Source: Larkinella humicola (GTDB lineage Bacteria > Bacteroidota > Bacteroidia > Cytophagales > Spirosomataceae). Taken from it: a stretch of DNA of 64,000 nt. Each line of letters begins with the position of its first letter. Position 1 is the stretch's first letter. The stretch lies in assembly GCF_008727875.1 (NCBI RefSeq), contig NZ_VTWS01000004.1, forward strand, positions 248,001 to 312,000. The letters run 5' to 3'. Below the pieces are notes generated by a model. The model saw only the letters and a list, made by a program, of their open reading frames with translations, was not told the origin of the DNA and did no database searches. The position numbers and the translations under genes are program-made. Below, in pieces: positions 8,405 through 17,160 of the stretch.

Positions 8405-9589
8405 TTATTGGCCAGCAGAAAACGCAAGCGCCGATGTCCCGTCCGTGATCCGCACCGGATAGCATTTTAACGCAATGTTGAAGGCTTCCTGATAAACCGT
8501 ACTCATGCGGCTAATAAACGCATCGACAGCTTCGCGTTCGACCATGTTGATGGTGCAGCCGCCAAAACCACCCCCCATCATCCGCGCGCCCAAAACCGCA
8601 GCGTCCTGCCGCGTCTGGTCAACCAGAAAATCCAGTTCCGGGCAACTGACTTCGTAGTCGTGCTGCAAACCTTCGTGGGTTTCGTACATCTTCCGGCCAA
8701 AAGCGGCCAGATCGTTTTGCAGTAAAAATTCGCAGGCTTCCCGGACGCGCTGAATTTCTTCGGTCACATACCGGCAGCGTTGGTAAACCTTGCCCGGCAT
8801 TTCGTCGCGGTGGGCGTCCACCAGTTCTGTGGTGGCGTCGCGCAGCAGGCGGATGTCCGATTGGTATTTTTGCAAAATGGCAACCCCGGTTTCGCATTCT
8901 TCCCGCCGGGTGTTGTATTCACTGTCGCCGAGGGAATGTTTTACGCCCGTATCGCACAAAATCAGGGCGTAATCGGTGGTCTGGAACGGGAAATATTCGT
9001 GGTGCAGCGATTGGCAATCCAGTTGAATCACCGACTGTTCGCGCCCAAACATGGAGGCAAACTGATCCATGATGCCGCAATTGACCCCAACAAACTGATT
9101 TTCGGCGCGTTGGCTGAATTTCACCATGTCGATGGTCGAAAGGCCCAGACCAAACAGTTCATTCAGGCCGAACGCCAGCCCGCATTCCAGCGCAGCCGAC
9201 GACGATAAACCCGCCCCGGAGGGAATGTTTCCGCCAAAAACCAGGTCAAAACCGCCCGGCTGATGCCCGGCTTTCTGCAACTGATCGACCACGCCCATCA
9301 GGTAATTGGGCCAGCCCAGCGGAGACTGCGTAAAATCGTCGAGCGCGAAGGAAAAGGATTGATTCAAATTTTCGGCAACGATACGACCCGTCCGGTCGGA
9401 GCGCCGGGCGATGGCGAAGATAATTTCCTTGTCGATGCTGGCGGGCAGCACCAGGCCACCGTTGTAGTCCGTGTGTTCGCCCAGCAGGTTAATCCGGCCC
9501 GGCCCGCGCAGCAGCAACGCCGGTTGCCGGTTAAATTCCTTCCGAAAAACAGCCTCAATCTGGTGAATGTAAGGATGCTGAGCAATCAT
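8405..9589 (-). CDS. galK: Galactokinase
   Basis: 394 residues. GHMP kinase signature set: the galactokinase motif RINLLGEHTDY at residues 32-42, the ATP loop PSGAGLSSSAALE, and MMGGGFGGC near the C-terminus. It phosphorylates galactose at C1 for the Leloir pathway in the cytoplasm. The start at ATG 9589 puts the first motif at its normal distance; 28 more upstream codons are open but carry the promoter. No galT or galE is next to it, so this is a lone galK. Confidence 0.92.
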   Translation of the reverse strand: MIAQHPYIHQIEAVFRKEFNRQPALLLRGPGRINLLGEHTDYNGGLVLPASIDKEIIFAIARRSDRTGRIVAENLNQSFSFALDDFTQSPLGWPNYLMGVVDQLQKAGHQPGGFDLVFGGNIPSGAGLSSSAALECGLAFGLNELFGLGLSTIDMVKFSQRAENQFVGVNCGIMDQFASMFGREQSVIQLDCQSLHHEYFPFQTTDYALILCDTGVKHSLGDSEYNTRREECETGVAILQKYQSDIRLLRDATTELVDAHRDEMPGKVYQRCRYVTEEIQRVREACEFLLQNDLAAFGRKMYETHEGLQHDYEVSCPELDFLVDQTRQDAAVLGARMMGGGFGGCTINMVEREAVDAFISRMSTVYQEAFNIALKCYPVRITDGTSALAFSAGQ

Positions 9590-9639
9590 AGTATGAGTGT
9601 TAAGGGACTTTTTTATTAACAGAGATTCCAATTCGGTTC

Positions 9640-9670
9640 CAAATTTTGCTGCCTTTTTACAGTTTACAAA
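9640..9670 (-). promoter_or_regulatory. Bacteroidota-type promoter of galK
   Basis: On the minus strand a TTTG (9667-9670) is followed after 19 bases by AAAATTTG (9640-9647), against the consensus TTTG-N19/21-TAnnTTTG. Seven of eight -7 positions fit and the spacing is ideal. The leader to the galK ATG would be about 45 bases. Confidence 0.5.
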
Positions 9671-9818
9671 CAAGCCCGTGGGAAATCTGTCGATTCAGAC
9701 AAAAAAACTTTGCTACGCCTTCGAACGGCAATGGCAAAGAAAGTCCCGGTTTTCCTGTGTCCTTTCGATTGGTTACGCGTCTAAGCAGAGTAACGATCAC
9801 AATCCAAATCCTGCTTTT

Positions 9819-11360
9819 ATGCTGGCAAAGACCTTTGGAAGCGCCGTTCACGGCGTTGGTGCCACCATCATTACCATTGAAATCACGGTGGCACAGGGAT
9901 TACACTTTTTCATGGTCGGTTTGCCCGACAGTGCCGTCAAAGAAAGCGAACAACGGGTCGAATCGTCCCTGAAATATTTCGGCTACCGGATGCCCCGGCA
10001 AAAAGTCGTTGTCAATCTGGCTCCGGCCGACATCCGCAAGGAAGGCTCGTCCTACGATTTGCCGATCGGCCTCTGCGTGCTGCAGGCATCGGAACAAATT
10101 ACGCTGGTGCGCAACCTGGAAGACTACGTCATCATGGGCGAACTGTCGCTCGACGGCAAGTTGCGGCCCATCAAAGGCGTGTTGCCCATTGCGATCGAAG
10201 CCCGGAAACGCGGTTTTAAAGGGTTTGTGTTGCCCGCCGAGAATGCACCGGAAGCCGCTATCGTCAATAACCTCGATGTGATCGGGGTCGAAACCATGAT
10301 GGATGCGGTGGAATACTTTGAGGGTAAAAAAGAAATCACACCGCTGGTGACCGACACACGGGAACTGTTTACGAATACCCAAAATGCCTACGATGCCGAT
10401 TTTGCCCACGTTCAGGGGCAGGAAAACATCAAACGGGCGATGGAAATTGCGGCTGCCGGTGGTCATAATGTGATCATGATTGGTCCGCCGGGGGCCGGGA
10501 AAACCATGCTGGCGAAGCGGTTGCCCAGTATTTTGCCGCCCCTGACGCTGCATGAAGCCCTCGAAACCACCAAGATTCATTCCGTGGTGGGCAAGTTGGG
10601 CAGCCGGGCCACGCTGATTGCCACGCGTCCGTTTCGGTCACCGCACCACACCATCAGCGATGCGGCTCTGGTGGGTGGCGGCAGTTTTCCGCAGCCCGGC
10701 GAGATCTCGTTATCGCACAACGGCGTTTTGTTTCTGGACGAATTACCGGAGTTCAAGCGGACCGCGCTGGAAGTGATGCGCCAGCCGCTTGAAGAACGGA
10801 AAGTGAGCATTTCGCGCGCCAAATGGGCGGTGGAATTTCCGGCCAATTTTATGCTGATCGCCAGCATGAATCCGTGTCCGTGTGGGTATTACAACCACCC
10901 CGAAAAAGAATGCGTTTGCGGCCCGGGCGTCGTACAGCGGTATTTGAACAAAATCAGCGGGCCCTTGCTCGACCGCATTGACCTGCACGTGGAAGTGACG
11001 CCGGTTTCGTTCGACCAGATGACTGCCAACCGCCCGTCGGAAGGCAGCGAAACCATCCGGGAGCGAGTGATCCAGGCGCGGGAAATCCAGACCAAGCGGT
11101 TTGGCGAGCAATCCGGTATTTATTCCAACGCCATGATGCCGTCGCAAATGGTGAAGGAAGTTTGCGTCATCAGCCCGGCGGGTTTGGCGTTGTTAAAAAC
11201 CGCCATGGAACGGCTGGGCTTGTCGGCCCGCGCCTACGACCGGATTCTGAAAGTGTCGCGTACGATTGCGGATCTGGCGGGAGCGGAACACATCGAAATT
11301 GAGCATTTGGCTGAAGCCATTCAATACCGGAGTCTGGACCGGGAGAATTGGGCGGGGTGA
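9819..11360 (+). CDS. YifB/ComM-like Mg-chelatase-type AAA+ ATPase
   Basis: 513 residues, the family length. N-terminal Lon-protease-like (ChlI) domain from MLAKTFGSAVHGV to about residue 175, then an AAA+ module with Walker A GPPGAGKT at 222-229, Walker B VLFLDELPEF and a C-terminal Mg-chelatase domain with the Cys cluster NPCPCGYYNHPEKECVC. ComM, the Haemophilus/Vibrio member, is a hexameric helicase that speeds branch migration during natural transformation; the role in Bacteroidota is not settled. The ATG at 9819 is chosen because the 74 open codons upstream show no family similarity and overlap the galK promoter region. Confidence 0.88.
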   Translation: MLAKTFGSAVHGVGATIITIEITVAQGLHFFMVGLPDSAVKESEQRVESSLKYFGYRMPRQKVVVNLAPADIRKEGSSYDLPIGLCVLQASEQITLVRNLEDYVIMGELSLDGKLRPIKGVLPIAIEARKRGFKGFVLPAENAPEAAIVNNLDVIGVETMMDAVEYFEGKKEITPLVTDTRELFTNTQNAYDADFAHVQGQENIKRAMEIAAAGGHNVIMIGPPGAGKTMLAKRLPSILPPLTLHEALETTKIHSVVGKLGSRATLIATRPFRSPHHTISDAALVGGGSFPQPGEISLSHNGVLFLDELPEFKRTALEVMRQPLEERKVSISRAKWAVEFPANFMLIASMNPCPCGYYNHPEKECVCGPGVVQRYLNKISGPLLDRIDLHVEVTPVSFDQMTANRPSEGSETIRERVIQAREIQTKRFGEQSGIYSNAMMPSQMVKEVCVISPAGLALLKTAMERLGLSARAYDRILKVSRTIADLAGAEHIEIEHLAEAIQYRSLDRENWAG

Positions 11361-11437
11361 GTGCAAATCCATTTTTAGTATGATATTTCTGGATTTCAAT
11401 CCTAGAATATCATAACAATCCGGGATTTGGCCATGAT

Positions 11438-12523
11438 TTACCCTTCCGTCCGAAAATACGCCACATCGGCTTTTACCGACGTCAGCAGTTCCCGCGTGCG
11501 GTCGGGCCGGGCGTCGGTGATAAAAATCTGGCCGAAGGTGTGGTGTTCCATCAAGGTGATGAGCTTGTCGATCCGGCGGTCATCGAGTTTATCGAAGATA
11601 TCGTCAAGCAGCAACATCGGTTTTACGCCTTTTTCGGCTTGCAGTTGCTCGAACTGCGCGAGTTTTAAAGCAATGACAAAGGTTTTCTGTTGCCCCTGCG
11701 AACCGAATTTCTTCAACGCCACGCCATTGGCTTCAAACACGTAATCGTCTTTGTGAACGCCCTTGTTGGTACGCTGCAACTGAATATCCCGCTGGCGGTT
11801 TCGGCGGAAATCTTTCGGGAATTCCTCGTTGCCCACTTCCGATTCGTAAATGATATCGACCGCTTCGCGGGCGTCGCTCAGGTAGGCATAATGCTTTTGA
11901 ACAATGGGCAGAAAGTCGCTGATGAACTGTTTCCGGCGTTGGTAAATTCGCCCGGCCAGTTGCAGCAGCGGTTCGTTGTAGGTTTCCAGCAACTCTTCAT
12001 CCAGGTAATTCCGTTCGGCAAACAGTTTTAGCGTACCGTTTCGCTGTTTCAGAATCTGCTGGTAGAACAGGTAATCGCGGAGGTAGTCGGCATCCAGTTG
12101 CGACAGAACGCCGTCGAAAAAATGCCGCCGTTCTTCGCTGTGTTCGCGCACCAGATCGGTGTCGTTGGGCGCCAGCATCACCACCGGAAACCGCCCGATG
12201 TGTTCGCTGATGCGCTCATACGGTTTTTTGTCCGACAACAACACCTTCCGCTGTCCGCGTTGCAGGCTGCAGGTGATCTGCGTCGGTTTATCGTCGTGGC
12301 GGAAAATGCCGTCGATGATGAAGAAATCGCTCTGGTGGTGAATGCTCAAGGCATCCTGGTTATGAAACGCACTCTTGCTCAGCGACAAAAAATAAACGGC
12401 GTCGAGCAGGTTGGTTTTCCCGCTTCCATTCGGTCCAACGATGCAATTAATCTGTTCGCTAAATGTAAAACTCCCTTCCTCGTAGTTTTTGAAGTTGGTC
12501 AGGTTGAGTTTTTCCAAATACAT
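11438..12523 (-). CDS. recF: DNA replication and repair protein RecF
   Basis: 361 residues. SMC-like ATPase: N-terminus MYLEKLNLTNFKNYEEGSF, Walker A GPNGSGKTN at residues 30-38, a signature region before the C-terminal Walker B LLLDDIFDKLDDRR, and the closing IFITDARPDR. RecF loads RecA at gaps with RecO and RecR. It is not next to dnaN or gyrB here, as is common in Bacteroidota. It converges with yifB and is divergent from the PDH E1 alpha gene. Confidence 0.93.
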   Translation of the reverse strand: MYLEKLNLTNFKNYEEGSFTFSEQINCIVGPNGSGKTNLLDAVYFLSLSKSAFHNQDALSIHHQSDFFIIDGIFRHDDKPTQITCSLQRGQRKVLLSDKKPYERISEHIGRFPVVMLAPNDTDLVREHSEERRHFFDGVLSQLDADYLRDYLFYQQILKQRNGTLKLFAERNYLDEELLETYNEPLLQLAGRIYQRRKQFISDFLPIVQKHYAYLSDAREAVDIIYESEVGNEEFPKDFRRNRQRDIQLQRTNKGVHKDDYVFEANGVALKKFGSQGQQKTFVIALKLAQFEQLQAEKGVKPMLLLDDIFDKLDDRRIDKLITLMEHHTFGQIFITDARPDRTRELLTSVKADVAYFRTEG

Positions 12524-12594
12524 CGGTATGGTTGTTAGCAGGAATTGCGTATTTTCGCGGCATCGTGGTGGTAACAGCCGCGTGTTTAAGCAAC

Positions 12595-12602
12595 AAAGAT
12601 AC
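12595..12602 (-). promoter_or_regulatory. TAnnTTTG -7 element for recF
   Basis: TATCTTTG on the minus strand fits the consensus exactly, about 72 bases before the recF ATG. The -33 box is not convincing. Confidence 0.4.
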
Positions 12603-12692
12603 AGGTCGTTTGTTACGTTAGGACCGGTTACCTGTATCGCACAACGATTTCCGTTTTATTCGGTTATCCTTTTTTTACGCCCAACGAACTCT

Positions 12693-13751
12693 ATGGCAAG
12701 TGTAAAGGAAAAATCTAAGCCGGGCGACGCTTCGCCGGGCGACGCATCGCCAGCCGCTGCAAAAACCAAGCATCCGAAAGAACGCTACCTGTACTGGTAT
12801 GAGTCGATGATGCTGCAACGTAAATTTGAAGAAAAAGCCGGTCAGCTCTACGGACAGCAGAAAATCCGGGGTTTCTGTCACCTCTACATTGGGCAGGAAG
12901 CCTGCTCTTCAGGGTCGTATTCAGCCCTGACCAAAGATGATAAATGGATTACGGCCTACCGCGACCACGGTATTCCGCTGGCGTTGGGTTCTGACCCGAA
13001 AGCCATTATGGCCGAGTTATTTGGCAAACAAACCGGCTCGTCAAAAGGAAAAGGCGGTTCGATGCACATTTTCGATAAGTCGGTGAATTTCATGGGCGGC
13101 CACGGCATTGTGGGTGGCCAGATTCCGATGGGAGCCGGGATCGCTTTTGCCGAGAAGTATAACAAAACCACCAACCTGTGCATGTGTTTCATGGGCGACG
13201 GTGCCGTTCGGCAAGGTTCGTTCCACGAAACGCTGAACATGGCCATGACCTGGAAACTGCCGGTTATTTTTGTCGTGGAAAACAACGGTTACGCGATGGG
13301 AACGTCCGTGGCCCGTACGTCGAACGTAACGGATCTGTATACGCTGGGTGAAGCCTACGACATGCCGTCGGAACCCGTCGATGCGATGGATGTGGAAGCC
13401 GTTCACGAAGCCGTGAGCCGGGCCGCCGAGCGTGCGCGCAAAGGCGACGGGCCGACGTTCCTGGAATTCCGAACCTACCGGTACCGGGGTCATTCAATGT
13501 CCGATCCGCAGAAATACCGCACGAAAGACGAGCTGGAGCAATACAAACAACGCGACCCGATCGAGAACGTCCGGGCGACGATTCTGAAAGAGAAACTGGC
13601 GACCGAAGAGGATTTGGCGGCCATCGATCAGAAAATCAAAGGCATCGTGGACGAATCGGTGAAGTTTGCCGAAGAGTCGCCCTATCCGGGACCGGAAGAG
13701 GCTTTCCGCGACGTCTACATGCAGAAAGATTATCCGTTTATCATGGAATAA
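12693..13751 (+). CDS. pdhA: Pyruvate dehydrogenase E1 component, alpha subunit
   Basis: 352 residues. Thiamine-diphosphate-dependent E1 alpha that decarboxylates pyruvate with an E1 beta partner and passes acetyl to E2. The TPP/Mg motif runs from MGDGAVRQGSFHE to VENNGYAMGT; the phospho-loop region YRYRGHSMSDP follows. The start is ATG 12693, since upstream codons overlap recF on the other strand. After the start a low-complexity linker contains a 15-base tandem duplication (12719-12733 and 12734-12748) giving PGDASPGDASP. No E1 beta or E2 gene is adjacent, so the complex is encoded in pieces, as in several relatives. Confidence 0.92.
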   Translation: MASVKEKSKPGDASPGDASPAAAKTKHPKERYLYWYESMMLQRKFEEKAGQLYGQQKIRGFCHLYIGQEACSSGSYSALTKDDKWITAYRDHGIPLALGSDPKAIMAELFGKQTGSSKGKGGSMHIFDKSVNFMGGHGIVGGQIPMGAGIAFAEKYNKTTNLCMCFMGDGAVRQGSFHETLNMAMTWKLPVIFVVENNGYAMGTSVARTSNVTDLYTLGEAYDMPSEPVDAMDVEAVHEAVSRAAERARKGDGPTFLEFRTYRYRGHSMSDPQKYRTKDELEQYKQRDPIENVRATILKEKLATEEDLAAIDQKIKGIVDESVKFAEESPYPGPEEAFRDVYMQKDYPFIME

Positions 13752-13903
13752 TCAAAAGAAGCGTACCCGTAGAAAGGGAAGGGGAAGGAAAGAAACGGTT
13801 TTCGGCTGGTCTCTTTCTACGCCATCTTCCTTTTTTCATGTCGATTGTTCGGGCTTTGGTAGCAAAACTTTGTCTATGTTCTTTCTATTATCCAGAGATT
13901 TAC

Positions 13904-13911
13904 TAAATTTG
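13904..13911 (+). promoter_or_regulatory. TAnnTTTG -7 element for the TPR gene
   Basis: TAAATTTG fits the consensus and lies 26 bases before the ATG at 13938. The -33 region is T-rich but has no TTTG at 19-21 bases. The rest of the 186-base gap after pdhA is G/A-rich then C/T-rich and shows no clear gene. Confidence 0.4.
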
Positions 13912-13937
13912 CAGTCCGAAATTTTGGATAATTATAA

Positions 13938-14639
13938 ATGAGTAAGACACAAACAAACTCCAAACTGGAGTTTCTGGAAGATCCCGCTGCTCTGGCGGGT
14001 TCGTTAGGGAAGGCGGAGTTGTTTTTTGAAAAAAATCAGAAGCTGATTCTGGGTCTGCTGGGCGGTATTGTCTTGGTGGTGGCCGGTTTTATCGGTTATC
14101 GCTACTGGGTGAGCAGCCAGGACCAGGAAGCGCAAACGGCCGTGTTCCCGTCGGTTTACGAATGGGAGGCCGATTCACTGAAAAAAGCATTGAATGGTAA
14201 CGGCGCTAACGAAGGTCTCGTCGCCGTTTCTGAAGAATATAGCGCCACTCCTACCGGTAACGTCGCCAGTTTCCGCGCTGGAGTCGCTTTCCTGAAATTA
14301 GGCCAGTACGACCAGGCCATTGAAAAACTGAAAAGTTTCAAATCGTCGGATTTGCTGGTGCAAGCCCGTGCCTACGCCCTGATTGGTGATGCCAACATGG
14401 AAAAGAAAGCCTACGGCGACGCCATCGAGTATTACAAAAAAGCGGCTGATTACAAGCCCAACCAATACTTTACACCTGCTTACCTGATGAAGCTGGCACT
14501 GGCCTACGAGCAAAACAAGCAAAACCAGGATGCAATTGATACGTACAGTTCGATTATCGACAAATACCCTACCTCTTCGGAAGCCGCTAACGCCAAGAAG
14601 TATAAATCGGTGTTGGAAAGCACGGTCGGTGAGTCGTAA
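13938..14639 (+). CDS. TPR-containing single-pass membrane protein (YfgM/YbgF-like)
   Basis: 233 residues. A cytoplasmic N-terminus of about 35 residues, one membrane segment (about 36-57, LILGLLGGIVLVVAGFIGYRYW), then a soluble TPR domain. Repeats are seen at GQYDQAIEKLKSF, KAYGDAIEYYKKA and NKQNQDAIDTYSSIIDKYPTS. The topology and repeat spacing resemble YfgM, a chaperone-linked inner-membrane protein, and the 'tetratricopeptide repeat protein' found in most Cytophagales. It has its own promoter element and a terminator, so it is probably monocistronic. Confidence 0.75.
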   Translation: MSKTQTNSKLEFLEDPAALAGSLGKAELFFEKNQKLILGLLGGIVLVVAGFIGYRYWVSSQDQEAQTAVFPSVYEWEADSLKKALNGNGANEGLVAVSEEYSATPTGNVASFRAGVAFLKLGQYDQAIEKLKSFKSSDLLVQARAYALIGDANMEKKAYGDAIEYYKKAADYKPNQYFTPAYLMKLALAYEQNKQNQDAIDTYSSIIDKYPTSSEAANAKKYKSVLESTVGES

Positions 14640-14662
14640 GCAGCGTTAATTCAACCATTGCG

Positions 14663-14699
14663 AAAGGACAAAGCCGACCGGGTTTTGTCCTTTTTTTTG
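14663..14699 (+). terminator. Intrinsic terminator after the TPR gene
   Basis: Ten-base arms AAAGGACAAA (14663-14672) and TTTGTCCTTT (14684-14693), then a T run to 14698. Confidence 0.75.
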
Positions 14700-14700
14700 A

Positions 14701-14823
14701 CCAGGATTTAGCTGATTGGAATGATGAACTCTGATTTATCTTGTCAATCGTTTTACTAATCCCGGCAACCGTACTCACTTATTGTAATCATAGTTAATCC
14801 CTTTAATCAGTTAAATCCTGGTT
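14701..14823. repeat. Inverted repeat unit (CCAGGATTTA family)
   Basis: The left end CCAGGATTTAGCTGATT (14701-14717) reappears inverted at about 14806-14822 with one mismatch; weaker complementarity extends to about 36 bases per arm, leaving about 50 bases between. Similar 'atttaactgatt ... aatcctgg' units occur widely between genes of Bacteroidota. It has no coding capacity and could fold as a long hairpin or be a tiny non-autonomous mobile unit. It ends four bases before the ribH start. Confidence 0.55.
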
Positions 14824-14827
14824 CAGA

Positions 14828-15325
14828 ATGGCATCCGAATTAAAGAACTTAAGTGTTTTTTCAACCGATCACCTGCCCGACATCAGTCATCGCCAGTTTG
14901 CCATCGTGGTGGCCGAGTGGAATGCAGAAGTAACCGAAGCCCTGTTTTCGGGTGCCTACCAGACGTTGATCAACTACGGCGCGAAGGTCGAGAACATCGT
15001 CCGGGGTAATGTTCCGGGGAGTTTCGAGCTGAGTTTGGGCGCACAATGGTTTGCCCAACGCACGGAAATCGATGCGGTTATTGCGCTGGGCTGCGTGATT
15101 CAGGGCGAAACCAAACACAACGATTACATCAACCACGCTGTGGCGCAGGGATTGACGAACGTTGGACTGCAAACCGGAAAACCGGTCATCTTCGGGGTTC
15201 TGACACCGAACAACCAGCAGCAGGCTCTCGACCGCGCGGGCGGTGTTCACGGCAACAAAGGCGACGAAGCCGCCATGACCGCCATCAAAATGTTAGGATT
15301 ACAACAGCAAGTGTACAGTTTATAA
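14828..15325 (+). CDS. ribH: 6,7-dimethyl-8-ribityllumazine synthase
   Basis: 165 residues, full length. It condenses ribityl-aminouracil with dihydroxybutanone phosphate in the penultimate riboflavin step. Family marks: FAIVVAEWN near the start, VPGSFELSLGA, the IALGCVIQGETKHNDYI block with the catalytic His, and PVIFGVLTPNNQQQALDRAGG. No FMN riboswitch is visible upstream; instead an inverted repeat ends next to the start codon. No other rib gene is nearby. Confidence 0.95.
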   Translation: MASELKNLSVFSTDHLPDISHRQFAIVVAEWNAEVTEALFSGAYQTLINYGAKVENIVRGNVPGSFELSLGAQWFAQRTEIDAVIALGCVIQGETKHNDYINHAVAQGLTNVGLQTGKPVIFGVLTPNNQQQALDRAGGVHGNKGDEAAMTAIKMLGLQQQVYSL

Positions 15326-15338
15326 TCATCTAATTTTG

Positions 15339-15433
15339 AATGAGTGAATGATAGAATGAGTGAATAGCGTTCCCAAATTTTGGTCTTCGCGGAGCTATTC
15401 ACTCATTCACTCATTCGCTCATTCACTCATTAA
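15339..15433. repeat. Low-complexity inverted repeat with octamer tandem arms
   Basis: The right arm (15394-15429) is made of about four ATTCACTC octamers, one with a single change. The left arm (15339-15368) carries GAATGAGTGAAT units. A 15-base segment (15354-15368) is perfectly complementary to 15394-15408. The structure fills the gap between ribH and the aspartate kinase gene. Confidence 0.7.
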
Positions 15434-15435
15434 TT

Positions 15436-16770
15436 ATGCAAGTCTGGAAATTTGGCGGAACGTCCGTTGGCAAGCCCGAACGGATGCATTCGATTCGCAA
15501 CCTGATTACCTCCGATGATCAGCAAAAAATCATCGTTCTGTCGGCCCTGTCCGGCACTACCAACGCCCTGTTGTCCATCGGCGAATCCCTGAAAGCGGAT
15601 CAGCCCGGTGAAGCGGCCGAGAAAATCGAGCACCTGAAAGCGCATTACGATTCGTTCGTTCGCGATTTGTACAAGACCAGCGAAGGATTGACGAAGGGAC
15701 AGAAGATCATCGAAAACGAATTCTCGTTCATTCGATCGCTGACCCGCATCAAACCGTTTACGCTGAAACAGGAAAAAGAGCTGGTGGCCGAAGGCGAATT
15801 GCTGAGCACGCAAATTTTTCAGGCGTATCTGGAAGAACTGGAGCACGACTCCATTCTGCTGCCTGCGCTGGAGTTTATGCGAATCGACGCCGATGGCGAA
15901 CCGGAACTGGATTATACGGAACGCAAACTGCGGGAATTGCTGCGGGCGCACGGTGATAAAAAACTCATTGTGACGCAGGGGTTCATCTGCCGGAATCCGC
16001 GCGGTGAAGTCGACAACCTGAAACGGGGCGGTTCGGACTACACGGCTTCGCTGATTGGCGGGGCCATTCGCGCCGACGAAATCCAGATCTGGACCGACAT
16101 CGACGGCATGCACAACAACGACCCCCGGATTGTCAAGAAGACCTTCCCGATCCGGGCGTTGACGTTTGAAGAAGCCGCTGAATTAGCCTATTTTGGGGCC
16201 AAAATCCTGCACCCGTCCACCATTACGCCGGCCAAAATGTTTGGCGTTCCGGTTCGGTTGAAGAACACGATGGACCCGACGGCGGAAGGAACGCTGATTG
16301 CCAACAAAACGTCCGATCAGGTGTTCAAGGCCATCGCGGCCAAAGACAGCATCACGGCTTTGTACATTCATTCGCTGCGGATGCTGAATGCCTACGGTTT
16401 TCTGCGCCGGATTTTTGAAGTATTTGAAAAATACAAAACGCCGGTCGATCTGATTGCTACTTCGGAAGTATCGGTTTCGGTCACGATTGACAAAACCGAC
16501 AACCTGACGGAACTGATGGCGGAGTTGCGGACGTTCTGCGAACTGGAAGAACCGGATTACGACCAGGCCATTATCTGTATTGTCGGAAATTTCAGTGCCG
16601 ATCAGGCCGGTATTGCCTTACAGGTTCTGAAAGCGATGGAAGGCATCCCGATCCGGATGATTTCGTACGGCGGTACCGAACACAATATTTCGCTGCTCGT
16701 TCATGGTCGCTACAAAGCCGAAGCCCTGAATGCGCTGAACGAAGGACTTTTTGAACTGAAAGAAGCCTGA
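15436..16770 (+). CDS. Aspartate kinase
   Basis: 444 residues, a monofunctional aspartokinase of the lysC/class III type. It phosphorylates aspartate, the first step to lysine, threonine and methionine. The amino-acid kinase domain begins KFGGTSVGKP (5-14), with a substrate region GFICRNPRGEVDNLKRGG-SDYTA and IWTDIDGMHNNDPR. Two ACT domains follow from about residue 300, as in allosterically controlled enzymes; CIVGNFSADQAGIALQVL is part of the second. No homoserine dehydrogenase is fused. It may share a transcript with ribH, but a stuttered hairpin lies between. Confidence 0.92.
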   Translation: MQVWKFGGTSVGKPERMHSIRNLITSDDQQKIIVLSALSGTTNALLSIGESLKADQPGEAAEKIEHLKAHYDSFVRDLYKTSEGLTKGQKIIENEFSFIRSLTRIKPFTLKQEKELVAEGELLSTQIFQAYLEELEHDSILLPALEFMRIDADGEPELDYTERKLRELLRAHGDKKLIVTQGFICRNPRGEVDNLKRGGSDYTASLIGGAIRADEIQIWTDIDGMHNNDPRIVKKTFPIRALTFEEAAELAYFGAKILHPSTITPAKMFGVPVRLKNTMDPTAEGTLIANKTSDQVFKAIAAKDSITALYIHSLRMLNAYGFLRRIFEVFEKYKTPVDLIATSEVSVSVTIDKTDNLTELMAELRTFCELEEPDYDQAIICIVGNFSADQAGIALQVLKAMEGIPIRMISYGGTEHNISLLVHGRYKAEALNALNEGLFELKEA

Positions 16771-16781
16771 AAAAACGGAAC

Positions 16782-16810
16782 ACCTGACCGGTTTTCAAAA
16801 CCGGTCAGGT
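16782..16810 (+). terminator. Hairpin after aspartate kinase, probable terminator
   Basis: Perfect 13-base arms ACCTGACCGGTTT/AAACCGGTCAGGT (16782-16794 and 16798-16810) with a three-base loop. The following T run is weak, so termination may be partial or it may be a REP-like palindrome. Confidence 0.55.
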
Positions 16811-16842
16811 CTGGCTAATTTTGTCCCCAAACCGTTACGGCC

Positions 16843-17160
16843 ATGAACCGCCTTACCAACAAAGCATTTCTGCAAAAGGTCAAAGAATCGGTGCATTCGA
16901 TTGATCCACAGGCTGATGTCTATCTGTTCGGTTCACGGGCGCGGGGTAATCATCGCAAGGATTCGGATTGGGATTTTCTGGTGTTAACTGAGAAGAAATT
17001 AGACCAGCAATTGGAATATGCGATCTGGGATACGTTTACAGAACTGGAATTAGCGTCTGAGCAGATTATAAATCCCGTGGTGCAAGAAAAGCAGGAGTGG
17101 ATAAAACACCCTTTTTCTCCTTTCTATTGGAACGTTCTTACTGATGGTAAACCAATATGA
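16843..17160 (+). CDS. MNT-type nucleotidyltransferase (antitoxin-like)
   Basis: 105 residues. The minimal nucleotidyltransferase motif GSRARG starts at residue 30 and is followed by DSDWD, giving Asp42 and Asp44 of the DxD metal site. Small proteins of this kind pair with HEPN proteins; in MntA-HepT systems the MNT protein AMPylates and silences the HEPN ribonuclease. The stop overlaps the start of the HEPN gene by four bases (ATGA). Sequence and pairing make the family certain; whether it works as an antitoxin here is inferred. Confidence 0.85.
   Translation: MNRLTNKAFLQKVKESVHSIDPQADVYLFGSRARGNHRKDSDWDFLVLTEKKLDQQLEYAIWDTFTELELASEQIINPVVQEKQEWIKHPFSPFYWNVLTDGKPI

Noticed and set aside
14640-14827. 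FMN riboswitch before ribH
   Set aside because: The conserved RFN helices are not visible; the gap consists of a terminator and an inverted repeat.
15394-15433. Octamer tandem repeat as a possible CRISPR fragment
   Set aside because: Units are eight bases with no spacers and no cas genes; it is one arm of a low-complexity inverted repeat.
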